Of a stretch of 64,000 nucleotides of DNA, positions 1 to 7,798 are shown piece after piece. This stretch comes from Epilithonimonas hispanica (GTDB lineage Bacteria > Bacteroidota > Bacteroidia > Flavobacteriales > Weeksellaceae), in assembly GCF_003385395.1 (NCBI RefSeq), contig NZ_QNUG01000008.1, positions 53,530 to 117,529 on the forward strand, in the 5' to 3' direction. Under the pieces are notes generated by a model. It saw only the letters and a program-made list of their open reading frames with translations, was not told the origin of the DNA and searched no databases. The stretch's first letter is position 1; each line of letters opens with the position of its first letter. A program made the position numbers and the translations under genes.

Positions 1-47
1 CCGAAGAACAAAAGGCGATTTCCTCAACCTTTAAAAACAGAAGAAAA

Positions 48-515
48 ATGATGGCTAAAATTTATTTAGAAACATTTATTAATGCTGATATTCGGAAAGT
101 TTTTGATTTATCACGAGATATTGATCTCCACCAAAAATCAGCTAAAACCAACGAAAAAGCAATTGCTGGAAAAACCTATGGATTAATAGAACTTGGCGAA
201 ACGGTAACTTGGTGCGCCAAACATTTGGGATTTTATCAAACGCTTACAACGAAAATTACTGAAATGGAAAGTCCAAAAATGTTTACAGATAAAATGACTG
301 AAGGCGCTTTCAAATCGATGAAGCATCAACACATTTTCAAAGAAAAAGATGGAAAAACTTGTATGGTTGATATTTTCGAATTTGAATCACCTTTTGGAAT
401 TTTTGGAAAATTATTTAATAAAATATTCCTGAAAAATTATCTTAAAAAATTTCTAATTGAAAGAAATAGACTGATAAAAGAAATTGCAGAATCATCTTTT
501 AATAAGAGAATTTAA
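48..515 (+). CDS. SRPBCC (START-like) family protein
   Basis: A 155-residue protein with the pattern of flavobacterial SRPBCC/polyketide-cyclase-like proteins: an N-terminal beta strand (MAKIYLETFINA), a 'VFDLSRDIDLH' helix, a 'GLIELGETVTW' strand pair, and a C-terminal helix rich in aromatic and basic residues. The fold binds hydrophobic ligands; the actual ligand is unknown. Two adjacent ATGs (48 and 51) can serve as start. The same frame is open back to the window edge, so a longer protein cannot be excluded, but the fold begins at MAKIY. In another frame a short tail ends at TGA 49-51 and overlaps the first ATG, so an upstream gene may be translationally coupled. Confidence 0.75.
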   Translation: MMAKIYLETFINADIRKVFDLSRDIDLHQKSAKTNEKAIAGKTYGLIELGETVTWCAKHLGFYQTLTTKITEMESPKMFTDKMTEGAFKSMKHQHIFKEKDGKTCMVDIFEFESPFGIFGKLFNKIFLKNYLKKFLIERNRLIKEIAESSFNKRI

Positions 516-595
516 ATCCAAATAATTTTCATAAATTTTCAAAATAATTCCAACCTTTTTTAAACTATTGCATCTTTCCTTATAAAAGCCAATGT

Positions 596-1120
596 ATGGA
601 ACACGACATATACATAAGATGCAGAAATAAAGACCGCAACGCACAGCGAAAACTTTATGAAGAATATGCAGGACGATTCTTCGCAACCTGCAAACGTTAC
701 CTGAAAAATGATGAAGATGCGGAAGAAGTTTTAGCCGATTCTTTCTACCTAATTTTCACAAAGCTTGAACAACTTAAAGATTTTCAGGTTTTCGATGCTT
801 GGGCAAAGAAAATTGTAGTGAATCAATGTTTACAGAAACTTCGCAAGAAACAACCGTTCTCAATTTCAATTGAAGAGAATTTTGTGGATTTACCGGATTC
901 TGAATCGGAAAATGTTTCTGAAGAAAGAGGAATTTTGTCTCTTCTTAATTTTCTTCCGGAGGGTTGTCGCACGATTTTCAATCTGTTTGCGATGGAAGGT
1001 TATCCACACAAAGAAATTGCACAAATGCTTTCTATCTCCGAAGGTACGTCTAAATCTCAGGTGAATTTTGCCCGCAAAAAATTGCAGGAGTTTGTGAAAC
1101 TTCAAACAATTAATTCTTAA
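596..1120 (+). CDS. ECF-type RNA polymerase sigma factor
   Basis: The 174-residue length is typical of extracytoplasmic-function sigma-70 factors. Region 2 (about residues 20-85) contains 'YAGRFFATCKRYLKND' and 'AWAKKIVVNQCLQKLRKK'; region 4 (about 115-165) contains the helix-turn-helix 'HKEIAQMLSISEGTSKSQV'. It would direct core polymerase to a small stress or envelope regulon. It lies 11 bp upstream of a gene for a membrane-anchored protein with a cytoplasmic head. That is the usual place for an anti-sigma factor, although the neighbour is not a FecR or zinc anti-sigma protein. Family assignment is firm; the regulon and signal are unknown. Confidence 0.93.
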   Translation: MEHDIYIRCRNKDRNAQRKLYEEYAGRFFATCKRYLKNDEDAEEVLADSFYLIFTKLEQLKDFQVFDAWAKKIVVNQCLQKLRKKQPFSISIEENFVDLPDSESENVSEERGILSLLNFLPEGCRTIFNLFAMEGYPHKEIAQMLSISEGTSKSQVNFARKKLQEFVKLQTINS

Positions 1121-1131
1121 AGTTAAAAAAA

Positions 1132-3465
1132 ATGGAAAATCAAGATATCGATAAAATGTTCAATGATGCTGGGAAATCAGCAGAAGAAAATTCTACATTT
1201 CCTGCCTTTGAAAAAGTTTGGGGAAAAGTTGAAGAGAAATTAGACAAAAAAGAACAAAAGAAAAGAATTATCCCGATTTGGTTTCCTTACGGAATGGTTG
1301 CTGGATTGGCTTTGACCTTTGGCGTTTTGTATTTTGTGAAAGATGATAAAGTACAGATTCAACCTCAGGTTGCTTCGAAAGATTTTGGAAAACCAATTAA
1401 TCCAAATCAAATTGAAACTCCGAAAAAAGTTGAAGAAATTAATAAAACCTTTAAAGAGAATCTGAGCAAAAATCCAATTCAACTTACTGAAAGAAAAGAT
1501 ATTATTGCTTATCAAGATGTTGAATATAAGAACGATGAGTTTGATGAAATTTTCTATAAAACAAGAGTTAACAATCAGTCAACAAACGACAATTATATTG
1601 AAAAAAATATTTCAGAAACGCCACCACCAGCAATATCCAAAAGTTTAGAAACCTCTACAGGAATCGTTGAAAATTATGTTTATGAAACTGAAAAAACAAA
1701 AGATTTAGAATCTGTTACTGTAACCGCAATGGGGATTAAAAGAGATGCGAAAAGTTTAGGATATGCAACCCCAACTGTAAACTCTGCTTTAATGGGAAGA
1801 GTTGAAGGACTCAAAATTTCTCCAAATATGGGAAATCCTGGAAGTTCTTCAACAATTATGATTAGAGGAATAGCTTCTTATGATAAAACAAAAGAACCAT
1901 TGTATATCGTGGATGGGAAAGTAGAATCATCAAGTATTTTGAAGACCCTTAATCCTCATGTAATTGAGTCGTTGGAAGTCCTAAAAAAAGATAAGGCAAT
2001 AAGTTTATACGGAAATCAGGCAATAAATGGTGTATTAATAATCAAAACCAAAAAATTATCCGAAAAGAAAAAAAGGAAATTAAACAAAGAATGGGAAATT
2101 AGACAAAAAGAGCTAAAAGAAGAAAAGAAAAGTTTACCAGAAGCTGGAAAACTAACCGCAGGCGAAGTGAACGATTTCTCCAAATGGGATTATTGGCAAG
2201 ACTTTGCGGTTCCAATTCTTGATCAATATAAGAAAACTTGGAAATTTTTCCCAGACAAAAGAGTTTCTGTACAATTGACCAATTTTCATAGTAATCCAGT
2301 CATTGGTAAAAAATTAAAATTAATTGACTATAAAAAAGAAATCATCTGGGAAAGTGTAACAGATAATCGTGGAAATGCAGAATTATGGATTTCTTCGTTA
2401 ATAGACCAGAAAACAAATTCGCAACAATATTCGATTATTGATGATGAAGGAAATGTTTTGTCAAATAATGTTAAAGAGTTCCGAAAAGGGCAGAATTTAA
2501 TAAAAGTTAATGATGATTGCATCAAAAAAAGAGCATTAGATTTGGTTTTCGTTGTAGATGCAACAGGTTCTATGGGAGATGAAATCAATTATCTTAAATC
2601 AGAATTATTGGATGTTCTGAAAAAGGTAGAAACTAATTTAACCCAAACCAACATAAGATATGGTTCTGTTTTTTACAGAGATAATGGAGATGAATATATT
2701 ACAAGAAAATTCGATTTTTCAAATGATGCAGAAAATCTTATCAGTTTTATTAAAAAACAAAATGCTAGAGGAGGCGGAGACAGACCGGAAGCGGTTGTTG
2801 AAGCTTTGGAAACTTCGATTGATGAATTAGCTTGGAACAAAGAGAATTCTACAAAAATAATGTTCTTACTTTTGGACGCGCCACCACATTTATCTGAAGG
2901 AAATATTGAAATTTTAAATCAGAAAATTAAATTAGCTTCCAAAAAAGGAATCACAATCATTCCAATTGCTGCGAGTGATACGGATAAACAAACCGAATAT
3001 CTGATGAGAACATTTGCTTTATTAACCAACGGAACTTATACTTTTCTGACGAATGATAGTGGAATAGGAAATGATCATATCAAACCAACTGCAAGCGAAT
3101 ATGAAGTAGAAAAACTAAATGATTTATTATTAAGGTTAATCCTCCAAAGATCAACGGTTCCAGATTGTAAAAATGGTATAACAAAAGAATATATCAATAA
3201 AAAATTGGAAGTGGAAAGCCTAGATAAAAAAGATTTCGCTACCAAGGTTTATCCTAATCCAACAAAAGGAATTTTCAAAATTGATCTAAAACGTGATGCG
3301 GAAGAGTTTATTTTGTATGATTATACGGGGAAAATTTTAATCCAGAAAAATAACTTGGTAAAAGGACTTCACAATTTTGATATTACACATTATCCTCAAA
3401 GTGTTTATCTCGTTAAATTGAAGTATGGGACAGAATCAGAAACATTTAAAATCATTAAAAACTAA
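1132..3465 (+). CDS. Membrane-anchored TonB-plug/VWA protein with T9SS sorting domain, partner of the ECF sigma factor
   Basis: A 777-residue chimera. Residues 1-45 are charged and have no signal peptide, as in cytoplasmic anti-sigma heads. About 46-69 form one transmembrane helix (IIPIWFPYGMVAGLAL...). About 193-307 match a SusC-type TonB plug (SVTVTAMGIKRDAKSLGYA; 'IMIRGI'; 'YIVDG'). About 340-460 look like a beta-sandwich linker. About 470-690 are a von Willebrand A domain with MIDAS start D476-A-T-G-S480. About 703-777 are a type IX secretion sorting domain (KVYPNPTKGIFKIDL...). The order and 11-bp spacing after the ECF sigma gene suggest an operon and an anti-sigma role for the head; that is inference. 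The topology is contradictory: an inner-membrane anchor together with an outer-membrane export signal. Confidence 0.85.
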   Translation: MENQDIDKMFNDAGKSAEENSTFPAFEKVWGKVEEKLDKKEQKKRIIPIWFPYGMVAGLALTFGVLYFVKDDKVQIQPQVASKDFGKPINPNQIETPKKVEEINKTFKENLSKNPIQLTERKDIIAYQDVEYKNDEFDEIFYKTRVNNQSTNDNYIEKNISETPPPAISKSLETSTGIVENYVYETEKTKDLESVTVTAMGIKRDAKSLGYATPTVNSALMGRVEGLKISPNMGNPGSSSTIMIRGIASYDKTKEPLYIVDGKVESSSILKTLNPHVIESLEVLKKDKAISLYGNQAINGVLIIKTKKLSEKKKRKLNKEWEIRQKELKEEKKSLPEAGKLTAGEVNDFSKWDYWQDFAVPILDQYKKTWKFFPDKRVSVQLTNFHSNPVIGKKLKLIDYKKEIIWESVTDNRGNAELWISSLIDQKTNSQQYSIIDDEGNVLSNNVKEFRKGQNLIKVNDDCIKKRALDLVFVVDATGSMGDEINYLKSELLDVLKKVETNLTQTNIRYGSVFYRDNGDEYITRKFDFSNDAENLISFIKKQNARGGGDRPEAVVEALETSIDELAWNKENSTKIMFLLLDAPPHLSEGNIEILNQKIKLASKKGITIIPIAASDTDKQTEYLMRTFALLTNGTYTFLTNDSGIGNDHIKPTASEYEVEKLNDLLLRLILQRSTVPDCKNGITKEYINKKLEVESLDKKDFATKVYPNPTKGIFKIDLKRDAEEFILYDYTGKILIQKNNLVKGLHNFDITHYPQSVYLVKLKYGTESETFKIIKN

Positions 3466-3470
3466 ATATA

Positions 3471-3495
3471 AAGCAACTGATAAAGTTGCTTTTTG
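3471..3495 (+). terminator. Rho-independent terminator after the VWA chimera
   Basis: An 8-bp perfect stem (AAGCAACT at 3471-3478, AGTTGCTT at 3484-3491) with a 5-nt loop, running into a T-run, six bases after the stop of the chimera gene. Confidence 0.85.
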
Positions 3496-3549
3496 TCATA
3501 TTATGCTTTCAATAATTTTCCGTAAATTCGCTAAAATTTTTTAATCACA

Positions 3550-4941
3550 ATGAACTACGATATTATTGTTATTGGAAGTGGACCTGGCGGTTATGTAACT
3601 GCAATCAGAGCTGCTCAATTAGGTTTCAAAACAGCCATTATTGAAAAAGAAAATCTTGGTGGAATCTGTCTTAACTGGGGTTGTATCCCAACGAAAGCAT
3701 TATTGAAATCTGCTCACGTTTTCAATTATTTGAAGCACGCTGAAGATTATGGTCTTAATAAAGTGGAAAATCCAGGATTTGATTTTACAAAAGTAATCCA
3801 GAGAAGTAGAGGTGTAGCTTCTAAAATGAGTGGCGGAATCTCTTTCTTGATGAAGAAAAATAAAATCGATGTCATTATGGGAACTGCAACAGTGAAAGCT
3901 GGTAAAAAAGTGACTGTTGTAGATGCTGACGGAAAATCAACAGAATATTCTGGAACTAATATCATCATCGCAACTGGTGCGCGTTCTAGAGAATTGCCAA
4001 ACTTGCCTCAAGATGGTAAAAAAGTAATTGGATACAGACAGGCATTATCGCTTCCTGAGCAGCCAAAATCTATGATTGTTGTAGGTTCTGGAGCTATCGG
4101 AATTGAGTTTGCTGATTTTTATAACTCAATGGGAACTAAGGTAACTGTTGTAGAATTCTTGCCAAACATCGTTCCTTTGGAGGATGAGGAGGTTTCAAAA
4201 CACGTTGAGAAATCTTTGAAAAAAGCAGGTATCGAAATAATGACCAATTCTTCTGTAGAATCTGTTGACACATCTGGAGAAGGTGTGAAAGCGAAAGTGA
4301 AAACTGCAAAAGGAGAAATTACGCTTGAAGCTGATATCCTTCTTTCTGCTGTCGGAATTGCGGCTAATGTTGAAGGAATCGGTCTAGAAGCTGTTGGAAT
4401 CAAAACTGAAAAAGGAAAAGTTTTGGTTAACGAATGGTATCAGACTTCTGTTCCTGGCTACTATGCAATTGGAGACATCATCCCAACTCAGGCTTTAGCT
4501 CACGTTGCTTCAGCAGAAGGAATCACTTGTGTTGAGAAAATCAAAGGCCTTCATGTAGAAGCTATCGATTACGGAAATATTCCAGGTTGTACTTATTGTC
4601 ACCCGGAAATCGCTTCTGTTGGTTTGACTGAAAAGCAGGCCAAAGAAAAAGGATACGATATCAAAGTTGGTAAATTCCCATTCTCAGCATCCGGAAAAGC
4701 TACGGCAAACGGTGATGTTGACGGATTTATCAAAGTAATCTTCGATGCGAAATACGGAGAGTGGTTAGGTTGTCATATGGTTGGTGATGGTGTTACCGAT
4801 ATGATTGCTGAAGCTGTTGTTGCTAGAAAATTAGAAACTACAGGACACGAAGTTCTTAAATCTATTCACCCACACCCAACAATTTCAGAAGCGGTAATGG
4901 AAGCTGTTGCTGCTGCTTATGGAGAGGTGATTCATATTTAA
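3550..4941 (+). CDS. lpdA: Dihydrolipoyl dehydrogenase (E3)
   Basis: Class I pyridine nucleotide-disulfide oxidoreductase of 463 residues, the usual length. Visible are the FAD-binding GSGPGG (9-14), the redox disulfide C40-LNWG-C45 in 'GGICLNWGCIP', the NAD-binding 'GSGAIGIEFA', and the C-terminal active-site His-Glu in 'HPHPTISE'. It reoxidises dihydrolipoyl groups of the 2-oxoacid dehydrogenase complexes (pyruvate, 2-oxoglutarate, branched-chain) or the glycine cleavage system, making NADH. No E1 or E2 gene is adjacent, so it probably serves several complexes. It stands alone between two terminators. Confidence 0.96.
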   Translation: MNYDIIVIGSGPGGYVTAIRAAQLGFKTAIIEKENLGGICLNWGCIPTKALLKSAHVFNYLKHAEDYGLNKVENPGFDFTKVIQRSRGVASKMSGGISFLMKKNKIDVIMGTATVKAGKKVTVVDADGKSTEYSGTNIIIATGARSRELPNLPQDGKKVIGYRQALSLPEQPKSMIVVGSGAIGIEFADFYNSMGTKVTVVEFLPNIVPLEDEEVSKHVEKSLKKAGIEIMTNSSVESVDTSGEGVKAKVKTAKGEITLEADILLSAVGIAANVEGIGLEAVGIKTEKGKVLVNEWYQTSVPGYYAIGDIIPTQALAHVASAEGITCVEKIKGLHVEAIDYGNIPGCTYCHPEIASVGLTEKQAKEKGYDIKVGKFPFSASGKATANGDVDGFIKVIFDAKYGEWLGCHMVGDGVTDMIAEAVVARKLETTGHEVLKSIHPHPTISEAVMEAVAAAYGEVIHI

Positions 4942-4967
4942 TGAGATTAACATAATATTCATAATAT

Positions 4968-4996
4968 AAAACCACAGAAATATCTGTGGTTTTTTT
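4968..4996 (+). terminator. Terminator after lpdA
   Basis: An 8-bp stem (ACCACAGA / TCTGTGGT), extended by three A-T pairs, with loop AATA and a run of T, 27 bp after the lpdA stop. Confidence 0.88.
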
Positions 4997-5007
4997 AATT
5001 TTACTTA

Positions 5008-5811
5008 ATGGAGAATTCGAAAATAGGATTGGTTTTATCTGGAGGAGGAACACGTGGATTAGCTCACGCAGGAGTTCTAAAGTTTCTTAAAGAAAAAAAT
5101 ATCGAACCAGATATCCTTTCTTGTTGTAGTGCAGGTTCTATTGTTGGTTCTCTTTATGCTTTCGGAAAATCACCGGAAGAGATTTTGGATTTTTTTAAAT
5201 CTATCTATTTTTTCAATTGGAAACATTTTACATTTAATCAACCGGGCTTGGTTTCATCTGCTATTTTCACAACTTATCTTAATCCTATTTTTCAAGAAAT
5301 GACTTTGGGAGACTTACAAAAAGATGTCAGAATTGTCGCAACTGAGCTCATTACTGGGAATCAAAAAGTATTTGAAAAAAACTATAAAGTTGTGGATGCG
5401 ATTATAGCTTCGTCCTGTATCCCCGGAATCTCCACACCTTATTTTATTAATGATGAAATGTACAGCGATGGAGGAGTTCTGAACAACTTTCCAGCTGATA
5501 TCATCCATAACGAATGTGAAAACATAATTGGCGTTTATGTAACACCTCCACAAGATGTAGAAATAAATGACCTGAAAAGTATCCGTTCTGTGACAACTCG
5601 AGCTTACGAATTGTTATCTCATAGAACAGAGATTTATAAATTCGCTTTTTGTGATTGGTTCATTACATCAAAAAAGCTATCGAAATATGGTATTTTCGAA
5701 AGAAACCCTCAACGTTTAGATGAGATTTTTGAAATCGGCTACAATGAAGCTAAACGTTCTTTTATAGAAAATGAGGAAGAATTCACTTTAATGTTTTTAA
5801 GAAAGCAATAA
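5008..5811 (+). CDS. Patatin-like phospholipase family protein
   Basis: A 267-residue patatin domain: oxyanion-hole loop 'SGGGTRGLAHAGVL' (11-24), nucleophile elbow with Ser41, and catalytic Asp154 in 'YSDGGVLNN'. Members hydrolyse acyl ester bonds of phospholipids or other lipids with a Ser-Asp dyad. There is no signal peptide, so it is cytoplasmic or peripheral. The elbow reads C39-C-S41-A-G43, where most patatins have G-x-S-x-G; Cys replaces the first Gly. The two catalytic residues remain, so it may still be active. The substrate cannot be told from sequence. Confidence 0.9.
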   Translation: MENSKIGLVLSGGGTRGLAHAGVLKFLKEKNIEPDILSCCSAGSIVGSLYAFGKSPEEILDFFKSIYFFNWKHFTFNQPGLVSSAIFTTYLNPIFQEMTLGDLQKDVRIVATELITGNQKVFEKNYKVVDAIIASSCIPGISTPYFINDEMYSDGGVLNNFPADIIHNECENIIGVYVTPPQDVEINDLKSIRSVTTRAYELLSHRTEIYKFAFCDWFITSKKLSKYGIFERNPQRLDEIFEIGYNEAKRSFIENEEEFTLMFLRKQ

Positions 5812-5908
5812 TTACTTACTGTTTTTTTCTTCTTAAAGGGTCTCGATATTTTGATTATAAAATAATAATACTAATTTTAATACGCTCTCACACGATAAGA
5901 CTAAATAA

Positions 5909-6748
5909 TCATACGTGAGAGTCTCTTATCTTCTCTCCACAAGTTTTACAATACCTTGCATCCTCGTCGTTGTCTTGATTTCCACATCTTCGACATTGGA
6001 AATTAGTCTTTTTCTGCTTTCTGAATTCAGAAGTCACAATACCTGTTGGAACCGCAATAATGCTATAACCGCAAAGCATAACGATCATTGATAATACTTT
6101 ACCAAAAGGTGTCCCGGGTGATATGTCTCCATAGCCAACTGTAGTTATAGTCACAACAGCCCAATAGACACTTTGCGGAATACTACTAAAACCATTTTTA
6201 CCACCTTCAACAATATACATCAACGAGCCAATTATAACAATGAAAATAATTATAAACAAAAGAAAGATGTAAATTTTTCTTGAGCTATGCTTCAAAGCAG
6301 AAACAATAAATCTTCCGTCGTGCATATAGTCTGCAAGATTGAAGATTCTGAAAATCCTTAAGATTCTCAACATTCTTATGATTGCTACAAAATGCCAAAT
6401 AGGGAAAAATAAACTGATGTAAAAAGGAACAATTGACAAAAAATCTATAATTCCCAATGGGCTAAAAACATACTCCTCCTTGTCTTTTATACAAATAATC
6501 CGAAGAATGTACTCTATTGTAAATATTAAAGTGATGAAAAATTCAGCGTAATAAAACTCTTTGTAATACTGAAGTCTTATAATAGGAATGGTTTCCACCA
6601 TTAATAAAATCGTACTAAACAAAATCAAGACAAGTAAACTAATATCAAATATTTTACCAGCTCTAGTGTGCGATAAATAAATAACTTCATAAATTTTCTT
6701 TCTCCAACCTTCTTCAGAGATAAGGTCAAATTCTGGCTTAATTTTCAT
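5909..6748 (-). CDS. Voltage-gated-type potassium channel with C-terminal zinc ribbon
   Basis: A 279-residue six-helix channel. Helices S1-S4 span about residues 30-150, with arginine-rich S4 'IRMLRILRIFRIFNLADY'. The pore loop carries the K+ selectivity filter TVGYGD (203-208), followed by S6. This is the Kv/ion_trans architecture of the inner membrane. After S6 there is a short tail with two CxxC pairs (CRRCG ... CKTCG), a zinc ribbon of the kind used for protein contacts or metal sensing. The gene lies opposite to its neighbours and has no obvious operon partner. Channel type is clear; gating and the role of the ribbon are not. Confidence 0.9.
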   Translation of the reverse strand: MKIKPEFDLISEEGWRKKIYEVIYLSHTRAGKIFDISLLVLILFSTILLMVETIPIIRLQYYKEFYYAEFFITLIFTIEYILRIICIKDKEEYVFSPLGIIDFLSIVPFYISLFFPIWHFVAIIRMLRILRIFRIFNLADYMHDGRFIVSALKHSSRKIYIFLLFIIIFIVIIGSLMYIVEGGKNGFSSIPQSVYWAVVTITTVGYGDISPGTPFGKVLSMIVMLCGYSIIAVPTGIVTSEFRKQKKTNFQCRRCGNQDNDEDARYCKTCGEKIRDSHV

Positions 6749-6810
6749 AACAGCTAAATAAACGATGAATGTAGTAAAAAAATATTATCTAATTAATTAT
6801 TAAAAAAACA

Positions 6811-6850
6811 GACAAAAGTCTTTTTAACATAGACAAAAGTCATATATTTG
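6811..6850 (+). promoter_or_regulatory. Promoter and paired operator of RES/Xre module 1
   Basis: GACAAAAGTC occurs twice, at 6811-6820 and 6832-6841, 21 bp apart (two helical turns). Each copy is a 3-bp inverted repeat around AAAA. The second copy ends one base before a Bacteroidota -7 element TATATTTG (6843-6850). No clear TTG -33 is present. This layout fits autorepression by the antitoxin encoded just downstream. The repeats are seen directly; the binding protein is inferred. Confidence 0.7.
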
Positions 6851-6869
6851 TAAAAGAAAAATTACAAAA

Positions 6870-7328
6870 ATGAAAAAATATAAAACTTCAGAGCCTTCTA
6901 AAAATGTTGTTCAAGAGACTGCTATGACTTATAGTTACCAAAACTTTGATGATGTTGGTGTTTTTAACTTGATTGATATTACTCAAAAAGGTATTTCATT
7001 CAAACTCTTCGACGGTATTTCAAAAAAGTTTCCTTTTACGATGCAAGATTGGGCAGATTATCTTCATATTTCTGGCAAAACCTTATCTCGTTATCAGAAA
7101 GAAGATAAATCATTTGATGTATTACAATCAGAAAAAATCTTACAAATAGAAATCCTTTACAAAAGAGGCCAGGAGGTTTTTGGTTCTTCTGAGAATTTCT
7201 TGATATGGTTACAATCAGAAAACGTTGCTCTAGGAAAAACAAAACCACAGGATTTATTAGGAAGTGTTTTCGGAATATCTCTTCTTATGGATGAACTCAC
7301 TCGTATAGAACACGGCGTTTTAGCATAA
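6870..7328 (+). CDS. Xre/MbcA/ParS-type antitoxin of a RES toxin-antitoxin module
   Basis: A 152-residue antitoxin with an N-terminal Xre-like helix-turn-helix (about 55-90, 'MQDWADYLHISGKTLSRYQK') and a C-terminal toxin-binding DUF2384 region (about 95-150, 'KRGQEVFGSSENFLIWL'). This family neutralises RES-domain toxins and represses its own operon. The toxin gene starts five bases after the stop, the standard order. The promoter shows paired repeats suited to autoregulation. It resembles the second Xre antitoxin at 21.7 kb in architecture, but the two proteins differ greatly. Confidence 0.9.
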   Translation: MKKYKTSEPSKNVVQETAMTYSYQNFDDVGVFNLIDITQKGISFKLFDGISKKFPFTMQDWADYLHISGKTLSRYQKEDKSFDVLQSEKILQIEILYKRGQEVFGSSENFLIWLQSENVALGKTKPQDLLGSVFGISLLMDELTRIEHGVLA

Positions 7329-7333
7329 TTCGG

Positions 7334-7786
7334 ATGATTGTTTACAGACTTTCAAAAGAAATCTACGCCAACGACCTTTCTGGAAAAGGTGCAGAAATTG
7401 CTGGTGCAAGATGGAATAGCAAAGGAAGACCTGCTCTTTACACAGGGCAGTCGATTGCGTTGTGCGTGGCGGAAATTGCGGTTCATATTCCGTTGGGGAT
7501 TTTACCAAAAGATTATCGTTTGGTTCATATAGAAATTCCAGATGTTGAATTCGTTGAACCGAAAAGATTACCGAAAGATTGGAATATTTTTCCACATCCA
7601 AACAGTACTCAGAAAATTGGAGATAAATTTCTTAAAGAGAATAAGTTTCTATTGATGAAAATTCCTTCTGCGGCGGTGCAAGGGGAATTCAATTATATTA
7701 TTAATCCGCGACATATTAATTTTTCTGAAGTCAGAATCAAGAAAATAGAAAAGTTTACTTTTGATGACAGATTGTTCATCAGATAA
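7334..7786 (+). CDS. RES-family NAD+-degrading toxin
   Basis: A 150-residue RES domain named for conserved Arg-Glu-Ser, visible as R26 in 'GARWNSKGRPALYT', E47 in 'CVAEIAVH' and S112 in 'KIPSAAV'. Characterised relatives (MbcT, ParT-like, Res) act on NAD+ or ADP-ribosylate a target and stop growth. The N-terminus MIVYRLS is the usual one, so ATG 7334 is secure. It is co-transcribed with the Xre antitoxin (5-bp gap). All three signature residues are intact, so the toxin should be functional. A second RES toxin lies at 22.1 kb. Confidence 0.92.
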   Translation: MIVYRLSKEIYANDLSGKGAEIAGARWNSKGRPALYTGQSIALCVAEIAVHIPLGILPKDYRLVHIEIPDVEFVEPKRLPKDWNIFPHPNSTQKIGDKFLKENKFLLMKIPSAAVQGEFNYIINPRHINFSEVRIKKIEKFTFDDRLFIR

Positions 7787-7798
7787 AAATCAAATTAA

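Noticed and set aside
4950..4968. dif-like recombination site (CATAATATTCATAATAT)
   Set aside because: The CATAA halves are direct, not inverted, repeats around a short spacer, so the XerC/XerD arm structure is absent.
5885..5921. CTCTCAC...GTGAGAG inverted repeat as K+ channel terminator
   Set aside because: It overlaps the stop codon region and has no T-run on either strand.
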